From Candidatus Caldilinea saccharophila (GTDB lineage: Bacteria; Chloroflexota; Anaerolineae; Caldilineales; Caldilineaceae): a DNA stretch of 64,000 nt. Shown piece after piece: positions 29,610 to 40,945 of the stretch (positions are counted from its first letter, which is position 1; each line of letters opens with the position of its first letter). Made by a program: the position numbers and the translations under genes. The notes under the pieces are model-generated. The model searched no databases, was not told the origin of the DNA, and worked only from the letters and a program-made list of their open reading frames with translations. Location: NCBI GenBank assembly GCA_016710365.1, contig JADJVW010000019.1, positions 87,966-151,965 of the forward strand, given 5' to 3'.

Positions 29610-29632
29610 GGAAGCCGGACAGGCACGGAGGA

Positions 29633-30124
29633 TCATCCGGTCGGTGCAATTTTGAGAGCCGCGACCTCGCCGCCCGTCATCTGCACGAGTTCGCCCGGCG
29701 TCAGACGGAAGACGGCATTGGGGTGGCCGGCCGCCGCCCAGATTTCGGCATAGCCCAAGAGATCTTCGTCGATGAAGGTGCGCAGCGGATGGACATGGCC
29801 GACGGGCGGGACGCCGCCGATCACAAAGCCGGTCTGTGACCGCACAAACTCGGCGTCAGGGCGCGCCACTTTTTCACCAACCAGCGCGGTCAACTGCTTC
29901 TCGTCGACGCGGTTGCTGCCCGATGCGATGATCAGGAGCGCCTGCCCGCTGCGCTTGCCCGCAAAGATCAGCGACTTGGCGATCTGCCCGATCGTACAGC
30001 CGGCCGCCGCGGCCGCTTCCGCCGCGGTGCGCGTCGAGTCGGGCAATTCGACAACCTGATTGGTGAATCCCTGCGCGTGCAGGACATCTTGTACTTTCTG
30101 GGCGGAAGGTTTCATGGCTGTCAT
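29633..30124 (-). CDS. ybaK: YbaK/EbsC-family aminoacyl-tRNA deacylase
   Basis: 163 residues of the YbaK/ProX/INS superfamily, which hydrolyses mischarged Cys- or Ala-tRNAPro. Motifs: CTIGQIAKSLIFAGK with the conserved Lys, GSNRVDEKQLTALVG, and FVIGGVPPVGHVHPLRTFID with the GGxPP loop. It ends a minus-strand run that also contains proS (33402-35188), whose editing role it would complement. Two starts are possible, ATG 30124 or ATG 30115. Confidence 0.87.
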   Translation of the reverse strand: MTAMKPSAQKVQDVLHAQGFTNQVVELPDSTRTAAEAAAAAGCTIGQIAKSLIFAGKRSGQALLIIASGSNRVDEKQLTALVGEKVARPDAEFVRSQTGFVIGGVPPVGHVHPLRTFIDEDLLGYAEIWAAAGHPNAVFRLTPGELVQMTGGEVAALKIAPTG

Positions 30125-30140
30125 TGCCCTGAACTCTAGA

Positions 30141-31148
30141 TCAGCGCTCTACGGCATAGCCCAGTTGCTTGAGCAGATTCTGCCGTTTGCGCCAGCGTTC
30201 CCATACTTTGACCCACAATTCCAGATAGACTTTTGTGCCCACCAGGTTTTCGATTTCCGGCCGCGCGGTCTGACCGATGCGCTTAATCATGCTGCCACCG
30301 CTGCCCAGCACAATCGGCTTCTGCGACTCGCGCTCGATGTAGAGAATGGCGGAGATGTAAGTGAGTTGCTCGCTGCGCTCGATAAATTCGTCGACTTCGA
30401 CGGCCAGGCTGTGTGGAATTTCGTCCTGCAGCAGGTAAAGCGCCTTCTCCCGAATGATTTCCGCCGTCATGTAGCGCAGATCGACATCGGTAATCTGATC
30501 CTCTGGATAGTAGCGCGGCCCCAGCGGCAACAGACTGCGCACCAACGCCAGCAACTCTTCCGCGCCTCTGCCTGTCGTCGCGCTGAAGAGCGCCGTGCTC
30601 ACCGCCGGGCGCGCGTCAGGTCGCGTCCCCACCAACCAGCCGAGCAGCGCCTCATATTCGCGCACACGCACTGCGGTTGCTTCGCTGTCACCGCCCCAGC
30701 GATCGGCCTGGTTGAAGCCCAGGATCAGCGGCGGCAGCTTGACGCGCTTGCGCCGGCGCGTGGTCAACTGCTGCAACAGGTCGGCGATGGCCTGATCCTC
30801 CTCCGTGGGCGGCGTGTTGACGTCCACCAGCCACAGCACCACGTCGGCGTCGGCGATGGTGTCGGCCGCGACCTGCACCATGTATTCGCCCAACTTGTGC
30901 AGCGGACGGTGGATGCCCGGCGTGTCGAGGAAGAGCAACTGCGCGTCCGATAAGGTCAGGATGCCGAGCATCTGGTCGCGGGTCGTCTGCGGCTTGGGGC
31001 TGGTGATCGCGATCTTTTGGCCGAGGACGCGATTGAGCAGCGTCGATTTGCCGACATTGGGGCGGCCGATCACGGCGACAAAGCCGCTGCGATGGTCGGG
31101 CGGCAATTCCGGCTCCGGCTGCACCGTCAGATCTTTCAGGTCTTCCAA
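30141..31148 (-). CDS. era: GTPase Era
   Basis: About 335 residues. The TTG at 31148 is chosen because AAAGGA lies 6 nt upstream and this avoids overlap with the preceding gene. Era acts in 16S rRNA maturation and 30S assembly. G1 is GRPNVGKST, the switch region SPKPQTTRDQ, G3 DTPG, and the KH domain covers the last ~90 residues (GSGGSMIKRIGQTARPEIE; VKVWERWRKR). The G4 motif reads NQAD instead of the usual NKxD, a Lys-to-Gln change at a base-recognition position worth checking. It lies 14 nt downstream of the Yip1 gene. Confidence 0.92.
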   Translation of the reverse strand: MEDLKDLTVQPEPELPPDHRSGFVAVIGRPNVGKSTLLNRVLGQKIAITSPKPQTTRDQMLGILTLSDAQLLFLDTPGIHRPLHKLGEYMVQVAADTIADADVVLWLVDVNTPPTEEDQAIADLLQQLTTRRRKRVKLPPLILGFNQADRWGGDSEATAVRVREYEALLGWLVGTRPDARPAVSTALFSATTGRGAEELLALVRSLLPLGPRYYPEDQITDVDLRYMTAEIIREKALYLLQDEIPHSLAVEVDEFIERSEQLTYISAILYIERESQKPIVLGSGGSMIKRIGQTARPEIENLVGTKVYLELWVKVWERWRKRQNLLKQLGYAVER

Positions 31149-31162
31149 GAGAGTTCCTTTGT

Positions 31163-31834
31163 CTACTGACTTTGCAACGACATGATCAGCCCAATCGCGC
31201 CAAAGATGACGCACAGCATCAGCGTCAGCACCACCAGGACGGGGATCAGGACGACCCAGATCGCACGCCCGCTGCTCAGTTGATGTTCGGTTTTGGTGGC
31301 AAAGTAGAGCAGCACCAATGAGTAGATCGAGATGAAGGGCGTGATACAGCCGGCAAGCGGCACGATGTTCAGCAGCGCCGTCAAGATGCCCAGCGGCGCT
31401 GAAAAAGCGGCGTTGAGATAGGCATAGCGTCCAAAGTCTCCGACGCCGCCCAACACTTTGGCGATCAAGTAGTAGATGCCGACGCCGATCAGAAAGAAGA
31501 GTGGCACAGTCACAATGTTGATCAGACCCGCAAAACCGGCCATGCCCAACATGCCGCCCCCCATCAAGAGACGCATCAATTGCTCCGCCTGTGCGGTTTC
31601 GGCCGGCGGCAGATTCATCTGCTGCATCATATTAGGCATCCATGCACTCATAGCGCCGGCAAAAAGCAGGCTGCTGAGCACGCTGACCACCGCAGCCACC
31701 ACGCCGTAGATCGCCATGTAGACGATCGCGGTCGTGATGTTGGCGTCGGGTCTGTGACGCAGCTCTTCGTAGGTCGCTTCATTCGGGTTGGTGGTGGCTT
31801 TGAGCCACGTCTGCCACATGTCAGAAAGATTCAT
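31163..31834 (-). CDS. Yip1-family membrane protein
   Basis: 223 residues with an N-terminal soluble segment (DMWQTWLKATTNPNEATYEE) and five hydrophobic helices (for example IYGVVAAVVSVLSSLLFAG; MLGMAGFAGLINIVTVPLFF; WVVLIPVLVVLTLMLCVIFG). This layout matches bacterial Yip1-domain proteins. Met-rich MPNMMQQMNLPP lies in an extramembrane loop. Role unknown; it is cotranscribed with era. Confidence 0.75.
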   Translation of the reverse strand: MNLSDMWQTWLKATTNPNEATYEELRHRPDANITTAIVYMAIYGVVAAVVSVLSSLLFAGAMSAWMPNMMQQMNLPPAETAQAEQLMRLLMGGGMLGMAGFAGLINIVTVPLFFLIGVGIYYLIAKVLGGVGDFGRYAYLNAAFSAPLGILTALLNIVPLAGCITPFISIYSLVLLYFATKTEHQLSSGRAIWVVLIPVLVVLTLMLCVIFGAIGLIMSLQSQ

Positions 31835-31909
31835 GATTTCCTCCTCAAAAATCTAGAATAAGGGACTTCCTTCTTTCCTCGCGTTCCTGAGCCTCGCTGG
31901 CAAAAGGAG

Positions 31910-33283
31910 TCAGCGCAGCGGCGGCGCAGGCTTGGGTAGATTGAGCTGGATCACGCCAGTCGCTTCGTGCGGCTCCTGCTGACGCCAGCCAAAGTGTGCG
32001 CTCATATAGCGCAGGTAGGGGTCAGGATTGAGCGCCTGTTCGATCATGTAGGTCGAGCCGGTGAGAATAATCACCTCGCCGTTGCGTTGCAGCGAGCGCG
32101 CGGTGCGCAGCGCCTGTTGCGGCTCGAACGCGACCAGCACCGGGATGTCGCCAACGATGCCCTTGACCTCCTCGCGCACGCGCGCCGGATCCTGCCCCTT
32201 GAACGAGGCGCTGGTAACGATGATCGTCTGCGCGATGTCGGCCAGGGCGCGAAAAACTTTGGTGGAGATGCGCTGCCCAGAGATGCCAACGACCAGAATT
32301 TTGCCACGCTCGTCGAATTGTCTGCGAATCTCGCCCGACAGCGCCTCGATCTTTTCGGCGTTGTGGGCGATGTCGGCGTACACATTTTCTTCCACTTTCC
32401 AGAAGCGCCCCAATAGCCGCGCATTGGCAAAGGCGCGCAGCACCGCGCCCTCGTCGATCGCCGGCGCCAGATGGCGAATCACCGCCAGCGCCAGCGCCGC
32501 GTTGCGCTTTTGGTAATCGGCGTGCAGCAGAGAGTCGGGCGTGGGGTTGAGTGTATGCCGCGCCAGTTGGACTTCGAGTTCCGCAATGGCAGCCGCATCC
32601 ACCGGATAGAGCGGCGCGCCCGTCGCGGCGCAGACCTGACCCACGATCTCCAGTGTAGTGGGGTCGGCGTCCGTCGTGAAAAAGGGCACGCCAGGCCGCG
32701 CAATGCCGGCCTTGTCGAGCGCGCGCTGCCAGAGTTCGTCGCCGAGCATGTGGGCGTGGTCGCTGCCCACGTTGGTTAGCGCCGTGGCCGCGACGTCGAG
32801 CGCGCGCGTCTGGTCGTAGCGCCCGCCGACGCCGGTCTCCAGCGCGGCCCAGTCGACGCCGTGCTGCTCGAACAGGCTCAGCGCAATGAGGATCGACGCT
32901 TCGTGAAACGTGTGGATATTTGCCGGCTGGTCGGTTGCCAACTGTACGCAATGCGGCCGGACGCGATTTTCCCAGGCGGCCATAATGTCGTCTTGACTCA
33001 CAAACTCGCCGTCGATGCTGAAGCGCTCACGGTAGTCGAAGAGATGGGGACTCATAAAGGACGCGGCCTTGCCGATGCTCGAGAACCCCATCTCCAGAAA
33101 CCGGCAGGTCGAACCCTTGCCGCCGGTGCCCGCGATGTGAATCAACCGCGTGGGGTGGCCGTTGGGCCAGAGCGTCGCAATCGACCGGCGCAGCAGTTCA
33201 TGGCGCGCCAATTTCGCAATCGACCACTCGGCGTGATAGATCTGGTCGACGGTGTTGTAGTAGGGAAAATTGTATGTAGGCAC
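31910..33283 (-). CDS. folC: Mur-ligase family protein, FolC-like (folylpolyglutamate synthase)
   Basis: About 457 residues. It has the ATP-binding loop IAGTGGKGSTCRF, the folate-synthase-like SPHLFDYRERFSIDGEFV, ETGVGGRYDQTRA, and SDHAHMLGDELW, then the C-terminal ligase domain (HNAEKIEALSGEI; VVGISGQRISTKVF). FolC adds glutamates to (dihydro)folates. The start is uncertain: GTG 33283 begins VPTYNFPYYNTVDQIYHAEW, where similarity to the family begins, but lacks a good SD. An ATG at 33370 would add 29 residues encoded by the word repeat at 33310-33398. Minus-strand run with proS and era. Confidence 0.82.
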   Translation of the reverse strand: MPTYNFPYYNTVDQIYHAEWSIAKLARHELLRRSIATLWPNGHPTRLIHIAGTGGKGSTCRFLEMGFSSIGKAASFMSPHLFDYRERFSIDGEFVSQDDIMAAWENRVRPHCVQLATDQPANIHTFHEASILIALSLFEQHGVDWAALETGVGGRYDQTRALDVAATALTNVGSDHAHMLGDELWQRALDKAGIARPGVPFFTTDADPTTLEIVGQVCAATGAPLYPVDAAAIAELEVQLARHTLNPTPDSLLHADYQKRNAALALAVIRHLAPAIDEGAVLRAFANARLLGRFWKVEENVYADIAHNAEKIEALSGEIRRQFDERGKILVVGISGQRISTKVFRALADIAQTIIVTSASFKGQDPARVREEVKGIVGDIPVLVAFEPQQALRTARSLQRNGEVIILTGSTYMIEQALNPDPYLRYMSAHFGWRQQEPHEATGVIQLNLPKPAPPLR

Positions 33284-33309
33284 AAGCTGGCGTCTTAAAA
33301 AGCTGAAAT

Positions 33310-33398
33310 ATGAAGGGTGAATTGTGCGTTGTGAATTGTGAGGTGCAGGCGCTCGCAGGCATGACTTCACAATTCACCATTCAGTATTCACCCTTCAT
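33310..33398. repeat. gtgaattgtgaa/ttcacaattcac nested hairpin element
   Basis: Outer arms atgaagggtgaat (33310-33322) and attcacccttcat (33386-33398) and inner arms gtgaattgtga (33331-33341) and tcacaattcac (33367-33377) are all perfect complements. The element fills the space between proS and folC and runs up to the folC start. A relative lies at 48473-48551. Confidence 0.85.
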
Positions 33399-33401
33399 CA
33401 T

Positions 33402-35188
<1,787 letters not shown>

Positions 35189-35210
35189 AACAAGACTCCG
35201 AATCATTGAT

Positions 35211-35609
35211 TTACAGGCTGGCAAGCAGATGCTCCACCCGCGCTTTGATCTCTTCGTAGGGAACAACGCCGACGATGCGATCTACTTCCTCGCCGTCGTG
35301 CAAAAAGAGCAGGGTCGGCAGCCCCATAATTTGGAAGCGCTGCGGCGTCTCCAGGTTTTCGTCGGCGTCGAGCGCGGCCACCAGGACGTGCTCGGCATAG
35401 TCCTTGGCCAGGAAGCCAACGTACGCCGACATCATCTGGCACGGCTGGCACCATTCGGCCCAGAAGTCGACCACCACCAAACGTGGCGTCTGCACTGTCG
35501 CGGCAAAGCCGGCGTCGGTGACATCCACAATGGGCGAGGGGACAACAGGCGCTGTGCTCGGCGGTACAGTAATTTGACCGCCGAATCGTTTCTTCAGTTT
35601 ATCAAACAC
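35211..35609 (-). CDS. Thioredoxin
   Basis: 132 residues: a short N-terminal extension (FDKLKKRFGGQITVPP) then a thioredoxin fold with active site FWAEWCQPCQMM. The second residue of the CxxC is Gln instead of the usual Gly. The cis-Pro is in GLPTLLFLHDGEEV. No signal peptide. It is 22 nt upstream of proS on the same strand. It could serve the BCP peroxiredoxin. Confidence 0.9.
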   Translation of the reverse strand: MFDKLKKRFGGQITVPPSTAPVVPSPIVDVTDAGFAATVQTPRLVVVDFWAEWCQPCQMMSAYVGFLAKDYAEHVLVAALDADENLETPQRFQIMGLPTLLFLHDGEEVDRIVGVVPYEEIKARVEHLLASL

Positions 35610-35717
35610 ATCCCCATCTCCACGGACTGAGGCGGCGAACCATCATCGCGCTGCATGGCCGTCGCGCTGTCAAGCACGTAGGTCATATTCGTTTGAGCTA
35701 TACTGAATCGTAGAAAT

Positions 35718-35765
35718 TGCCCTTCTGTGCGCATCTCTGCATCTCCGCGCCTCTGTGTCAAGAGC
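35718..35765. repeat. ctctgcatctccgcgcctctgtg word tract
   Basis: Tandem-like ctctg/ctccg words between the EcsC-like and thioredoxin genes. It stays open in several frames and mimics an Arg-rich peptide, but carries no gene. The gap 35610-35781 contains nothing else I can identify. Confidence 0.6.
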
Positions 35766-35781
35766 AGTTTCCAGCGTAATT

Positions 35782-36574
35782 TCACTCATCTTTGCGACGC
35801 GGGCGCCGGCCCAGTTGCGCGGCCACAACTTCCCCGGCGCGGCGGGCCGCGTTCTGCGTGGCGCTGCCGAGCCGTTGCGCGCCGCCGACGAACAAGCGGC
35901 CAAAATCCACCATCACGTTGCCGAGCCAGCCCACCAGCTTACGTTCGTCCACGCCGGTCACCGCGCGTATACTGTCTCCCCAATCGCCCACCGCCTCTGG
36001 CCCGACGCGAAAATATGCGTCGGCGCGGCGACCGATAATGTAAGTCATCAAAATATTGGCGCCGGCGGAGATGGCGATCCCAACAAAGGGAATGGCTTTG
36101 ATGAGTGCACGGCCCGCGAAACGTTCGGCAGTTCTTTCCGCCAGCTTGCGGCTGGCCTGGTTGATCAGCCGTTCCGCGCCCATGTTGAGACCTGTCACCA
36201 CCAGCAACGCGTTGCGCTTCTGATGGGGTGAGTGTGCGGCCACGTGCGGCCGCGATTTCGAGCACCAGCTCGGATTGCAGGCGCAGGGTCACGCCGACAT
36301 CCGTCACTACGCCGACTGTGAAGGCGGCGACGCTGCCGAAGCCAGGAATCAACGCAGCCGCCGAAGTGGCGGCGCCGACGCCGCCGGTCTGTTGCGCCTT
36401 TTGCCGGATCAGGTGCTCGACCAGGGCATCATCGTGCAGACGGCGTTGTGTGCTGATCTCAGCGACGCGCTGCGCCGCGGCATAGGCGTCAGCGTCGTTC
36501 ACTGTGCGCAACGTGCGATCGACAATCGATTCCAGCATGTTGGCGTCCTCGTGGGACAGTGGATGTTCGGTCAC
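35782..36574 (-). CDS. EcsC/DUF697-like membrane-associated protein, one frameshift
   Basis: About 263 residues from GTG 36574 (or an ATG a few codons later with GAGGA). The first part (AYAAAQRVAEISTQRRLHD; AALIPGFGSVAAFTVGVV) and the second part (NALLVVTGLNMGAERLINQ; ALIKAIPFVGIAISAGAN) are in different frames, joined near 36222 by one missing base. Two Gly/Ala-rich hydrophobic segments and helical amphipathic stretches resemble EcsC or DUF697 proteins. The C-terminus is basic (QLGRRPRRKDE). Function unknown. It lies directly downstream of osmC. Confidence 0.65.
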
Positions 36575-36585
36575 GGACTCCCCCG

Positions 36586-37020
36586 TTATGCTTCGACCAC
36601 AGCTTCGAGCGATGCACAAAGCGTGTAGTCGTGGGTGATCTCGGCAACACCGGCCAGGGTGGCATGGGCGCCGCAATATTTATGTACGCTCAACTCGACC
36701 GCGCGCGCCACCTTGTGTGGGTCAAGCTGCGCGCCGACGATCACGTACCGGATGTGGATACGTGTCCACGGTTTGGGCCATTCTTCTCCGCGTTCGCCGC
36801 TGATTTCGACCTGCAGGTCTTCGAGCGGCTGGCGTTGCTTGCCGAGAATATCGACTATATCAATCGCTGTACAGCCGCCCAGTCCCAACAGCAACATCTG
36901 CATCGGGCTGACGCCTGGGCCATCGCCAGGACTCATGACGACGCTACGACCGTTATTGCCGACGCCCAGAAAACTTTTGTCTTCTATCCATTTGACTCGC
37001 GTCGTTGTCATCTCTGTCAT
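36586..37020 (-). CDS. OsmC/Ohr-family protein
   Basis: 144 residues with the OsmC fold: SPMQMLLLGLGGCTAIDIVDIL containing the first redox Cys and HKYCGAHATLAG the second, both spaced as in OsmC/YhfA peroxide-reducing proteins. A start at ATG 37008 (MTTTRVKWIED) is equally possible. It is the first gene of the long minus-strand run and is divergent from the acyl-CoA ligase gene. Confidence 0.85.
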   Translation of the reverse strand: MTEMTTTRVKWIEDKSFLGVGNNGRSVVMSPGDGPGVSPMQMLLLGLGGCTAIDIVDILGKQRQPLEDLQVEISGERGEEWPKPWTRIHIRYVIVGAQLDPHKVARAVELSVHKYCGAHATLAGVAEITHDYTLCASLEAVVEA

Positions 37021-37186
37021 CTCGATTTTGTTGGTCTGATAGGTCGTTCTTTGACGTGCGCGCTGATCAGATTGCGCCTTGTGCAGAACTCAATGGTAAC
37101 ATCGCCAGAATTAAGCTGTCTATTACTTATGTCTGCCCATCACCATCTGAGTATATGCTTGCAAGATGCAGATGTCAAAGCAGGTG

Positions 37187-37195
37187 TGATATAAT
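37187..37195 (+). promoter_or_regulatory. Extended -10 promoter of the acyl-CoA ligase gene
   Basis: TGATATAAT: TG one base before a consensus TATAAT (37190-37195), 66 nt upstream of the start codon; the -35 is poor, as usual for extended -10 promoters. Confidence 0.6.
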
Positions 37196-37260
37196 GACAT
37201 CCGCCGCATTCTGTATATGTTCCGCAAATCACAATCGAACGCGACAAAAAAGGAGCGACC

Positions 37261-39003
<1,743 letters not shown>

Positions 39004-39071
39004 CAGGCGCGTGCGTTAGATTTTTTTGTAGCAGTACGCGCTGCACATAACACTGCTAAGGATTAGAGAAA

Positions 39072-39119
39072 CCGGGGAGACTTCGCGATGGTGCATCGTC
39101 CATTGTGAAGTCTCCCCGG
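39072..39119. repeat. ccggggagacttc/gaagtctccccgg hairpin
   Basis: 13-bp perfect arms (39072-39084, 39107-39119) around a 22-nt loop starting gcgatggtgcatcg. The ggagacttc core and the following cgat match the element at 1856-1900. It lies between convergent genes. Confidence 0.85.
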
Positions 39120-39266
39120 CGCGTCTTGCCCGCCGGTCACCGCGACTTTTTCCCCCCGCATTGACAAAACATGTCGCGGTTTGATTGCCATCTGCTGAGA
39201 TTGGAGAATTCCCCTCAGACTATCCACGACCCCAAACAAGCATTCCGGATGGCGGTCATTACTCTT

Positions 39267-40764
39267 TCACTGTTTGATCAATTCTGCCAGCCGCGCCTTT
39301 GCCGCGGCCGGATCCGCCTTGCCCTTGGTGGCGCGCATCACCTGTCCCATGAAGAAGCCGAAGAGCTTTTCCTCCCCATCCCGATAGCGCATCAGCTCGG
39401 CGGCATTGGCCGCGAAGATTTCGGCGATCGCGTCGTCGATCACGCTGGCGTCAGAGACCATCGCCAGCCCTTCGCGCGCGACGATGGCTTGCGGCGCGTC
39501 GCCAGTGGCGTACATGGTTTCGAGCACTTTTTTGCCGGTGTTGGGGGTGATTACCTTGTCGTCGATCAACTTGAGCAGCGCGGCAAAATGCGCCGGCTGA
39601 ATTTTGCTCGCCGCGATCTGACGTAGATCCTGACCTTCGCCGTCGGCGTAAAGCAGGCGGAAGAGTTCGCCGGTCATCCACGTGGCGAGACGCTGCGCCT
39701 TGCCGTCCTCTTCGCCATAAGCAGCCACGGCCTCCTCGAAGAAGCGCGCCACCTGCATTTCGCTGGTCAGGACGTTCGCCTCACTACGTCGCACGCCCCA
39801 GCGCTGTTCGTAGCGGTTGCGTTTGGCCGCGGGCAATTCGGGCAGGGCGGCGGCCAGACGGGTCACTTCCTCCCGGCTGACGCGCAGAGGCGGCAAATCT
39901 GGCTCCGGGAAGTAGCGGTAATCATGGGCGTCTTCCTTGCTGCGCTGGAGCACGGTGCGCTGTTTGTCTTCATCCCAGCCCATGTTCACCTGCACGACGT
40001 CGTCGCCGGCCTCGATCACACTGACCTGACGCTCCAGTTCGTAGGCGATGGAGCTGCGCACCGCGCGGAAGCTGTTGAGGTTCTTGACTTCGACTTTCGT
40101 GCCGAATTCGCCGCGTGCTTTCTGCGCTAACGTGCGCACACTGATATTGGGCTCGCAGCGCAGCGCGCCCTTTTCCATGTCGCCGCTGTTGACGCCCAGC
40201 GCGCGCAGCGTGGCGCGCAGCCGGGTCAGATAGGCGTAGGCCTCCTCCGGGCTATGGATGTCGGCCTCGGTGACGATCTCCATGAGCGGCACGCCGGCGC
40301 GATTGAGGTCGATCAAGGAGTAGCCACCCTCATGCGGAGCGGCCGGTGTCTTCCTCCAGATGGACGCGCCGGATGCGCACGCGCTTGGTTGCGCCATCTT
40401 CCAGGTCGATTTCCAACTCGCCATCTTCACAAAGGGGCAACTCGTATTGGCTGACCTGGTATCCTTTGGGCAAATCTGGATAAGTGTAATTTTTGCGCGC
40501 AAAGACCGCACTTTCATTGATGCGGCAATTGAGCGCAAGTCCCGTGCGGATCGTCGCCTCCACCGCCGCCCGGTTGATCGCGGGCAGCGCGCCGGGCAAC
40601 GCCAGGCAGGTCGGGCACGTGCGCGTATTGGGCGGCGCCCCCTGGTAATCGGTGGCGCAGCGGCAAAACATTTTCGACTGTGTCAGCACCTGCGCGTGCA
40701 CTTCCATGCCGACGACCAATTCATAAGACGCTACATCTTTAGCGGCAACGGTAAGCGTTGACAT
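39267..40764 (-). CDS. gatB: Asp/Glu-tRNA amidotransferase subunit B, one frameshift
   Basis: About 499 codons. The ATG at 40764 begins MSTLTVAAKDVASYELVVGMEVHAQ. The kinase-like domain has VGMEVHAQV, CPTCLALPGALP, KNYTYPDLPKGYQVSQYE and HLEEDTG; the frame breaks near 40345 (one extra base, or two missing) just before APHEGGYSLIDLNRAGVPL. A helical domain and the tRNA-binding YqeY-like tail (KGKADPAAAKARLAELI) follow. With GatA and GatC it converts Glu-tRNAGln and/or Asp-tRNAAsn to the amide forms; those subunits are not in the window. An essential gene, so the indel is probably an error. Confidence 0.92.
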
Positions 40765-40945
40765 GCATTACACCTTATCGAATCTTCCGATTGTTTTCAT
40801 TTGCGAACCTTGCAAGCGATGATACCATAGCGACAAGTCGAATTGAAACGGAGAGCTTTCATGGGCGTCTTTTCAGCGGGTAGGCTCTCCTATAGGCGAT
40901 TATCCATTCGTCTAACCGACCGGAACAGAAGCCACGGAAAGATCG

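Noticed and set aside
35939..36243. Two separate EcsC-like genes in overlapping frames
   Set aside because: They join into one protein with a single base change; the overlap is a frameshift, not two genes.
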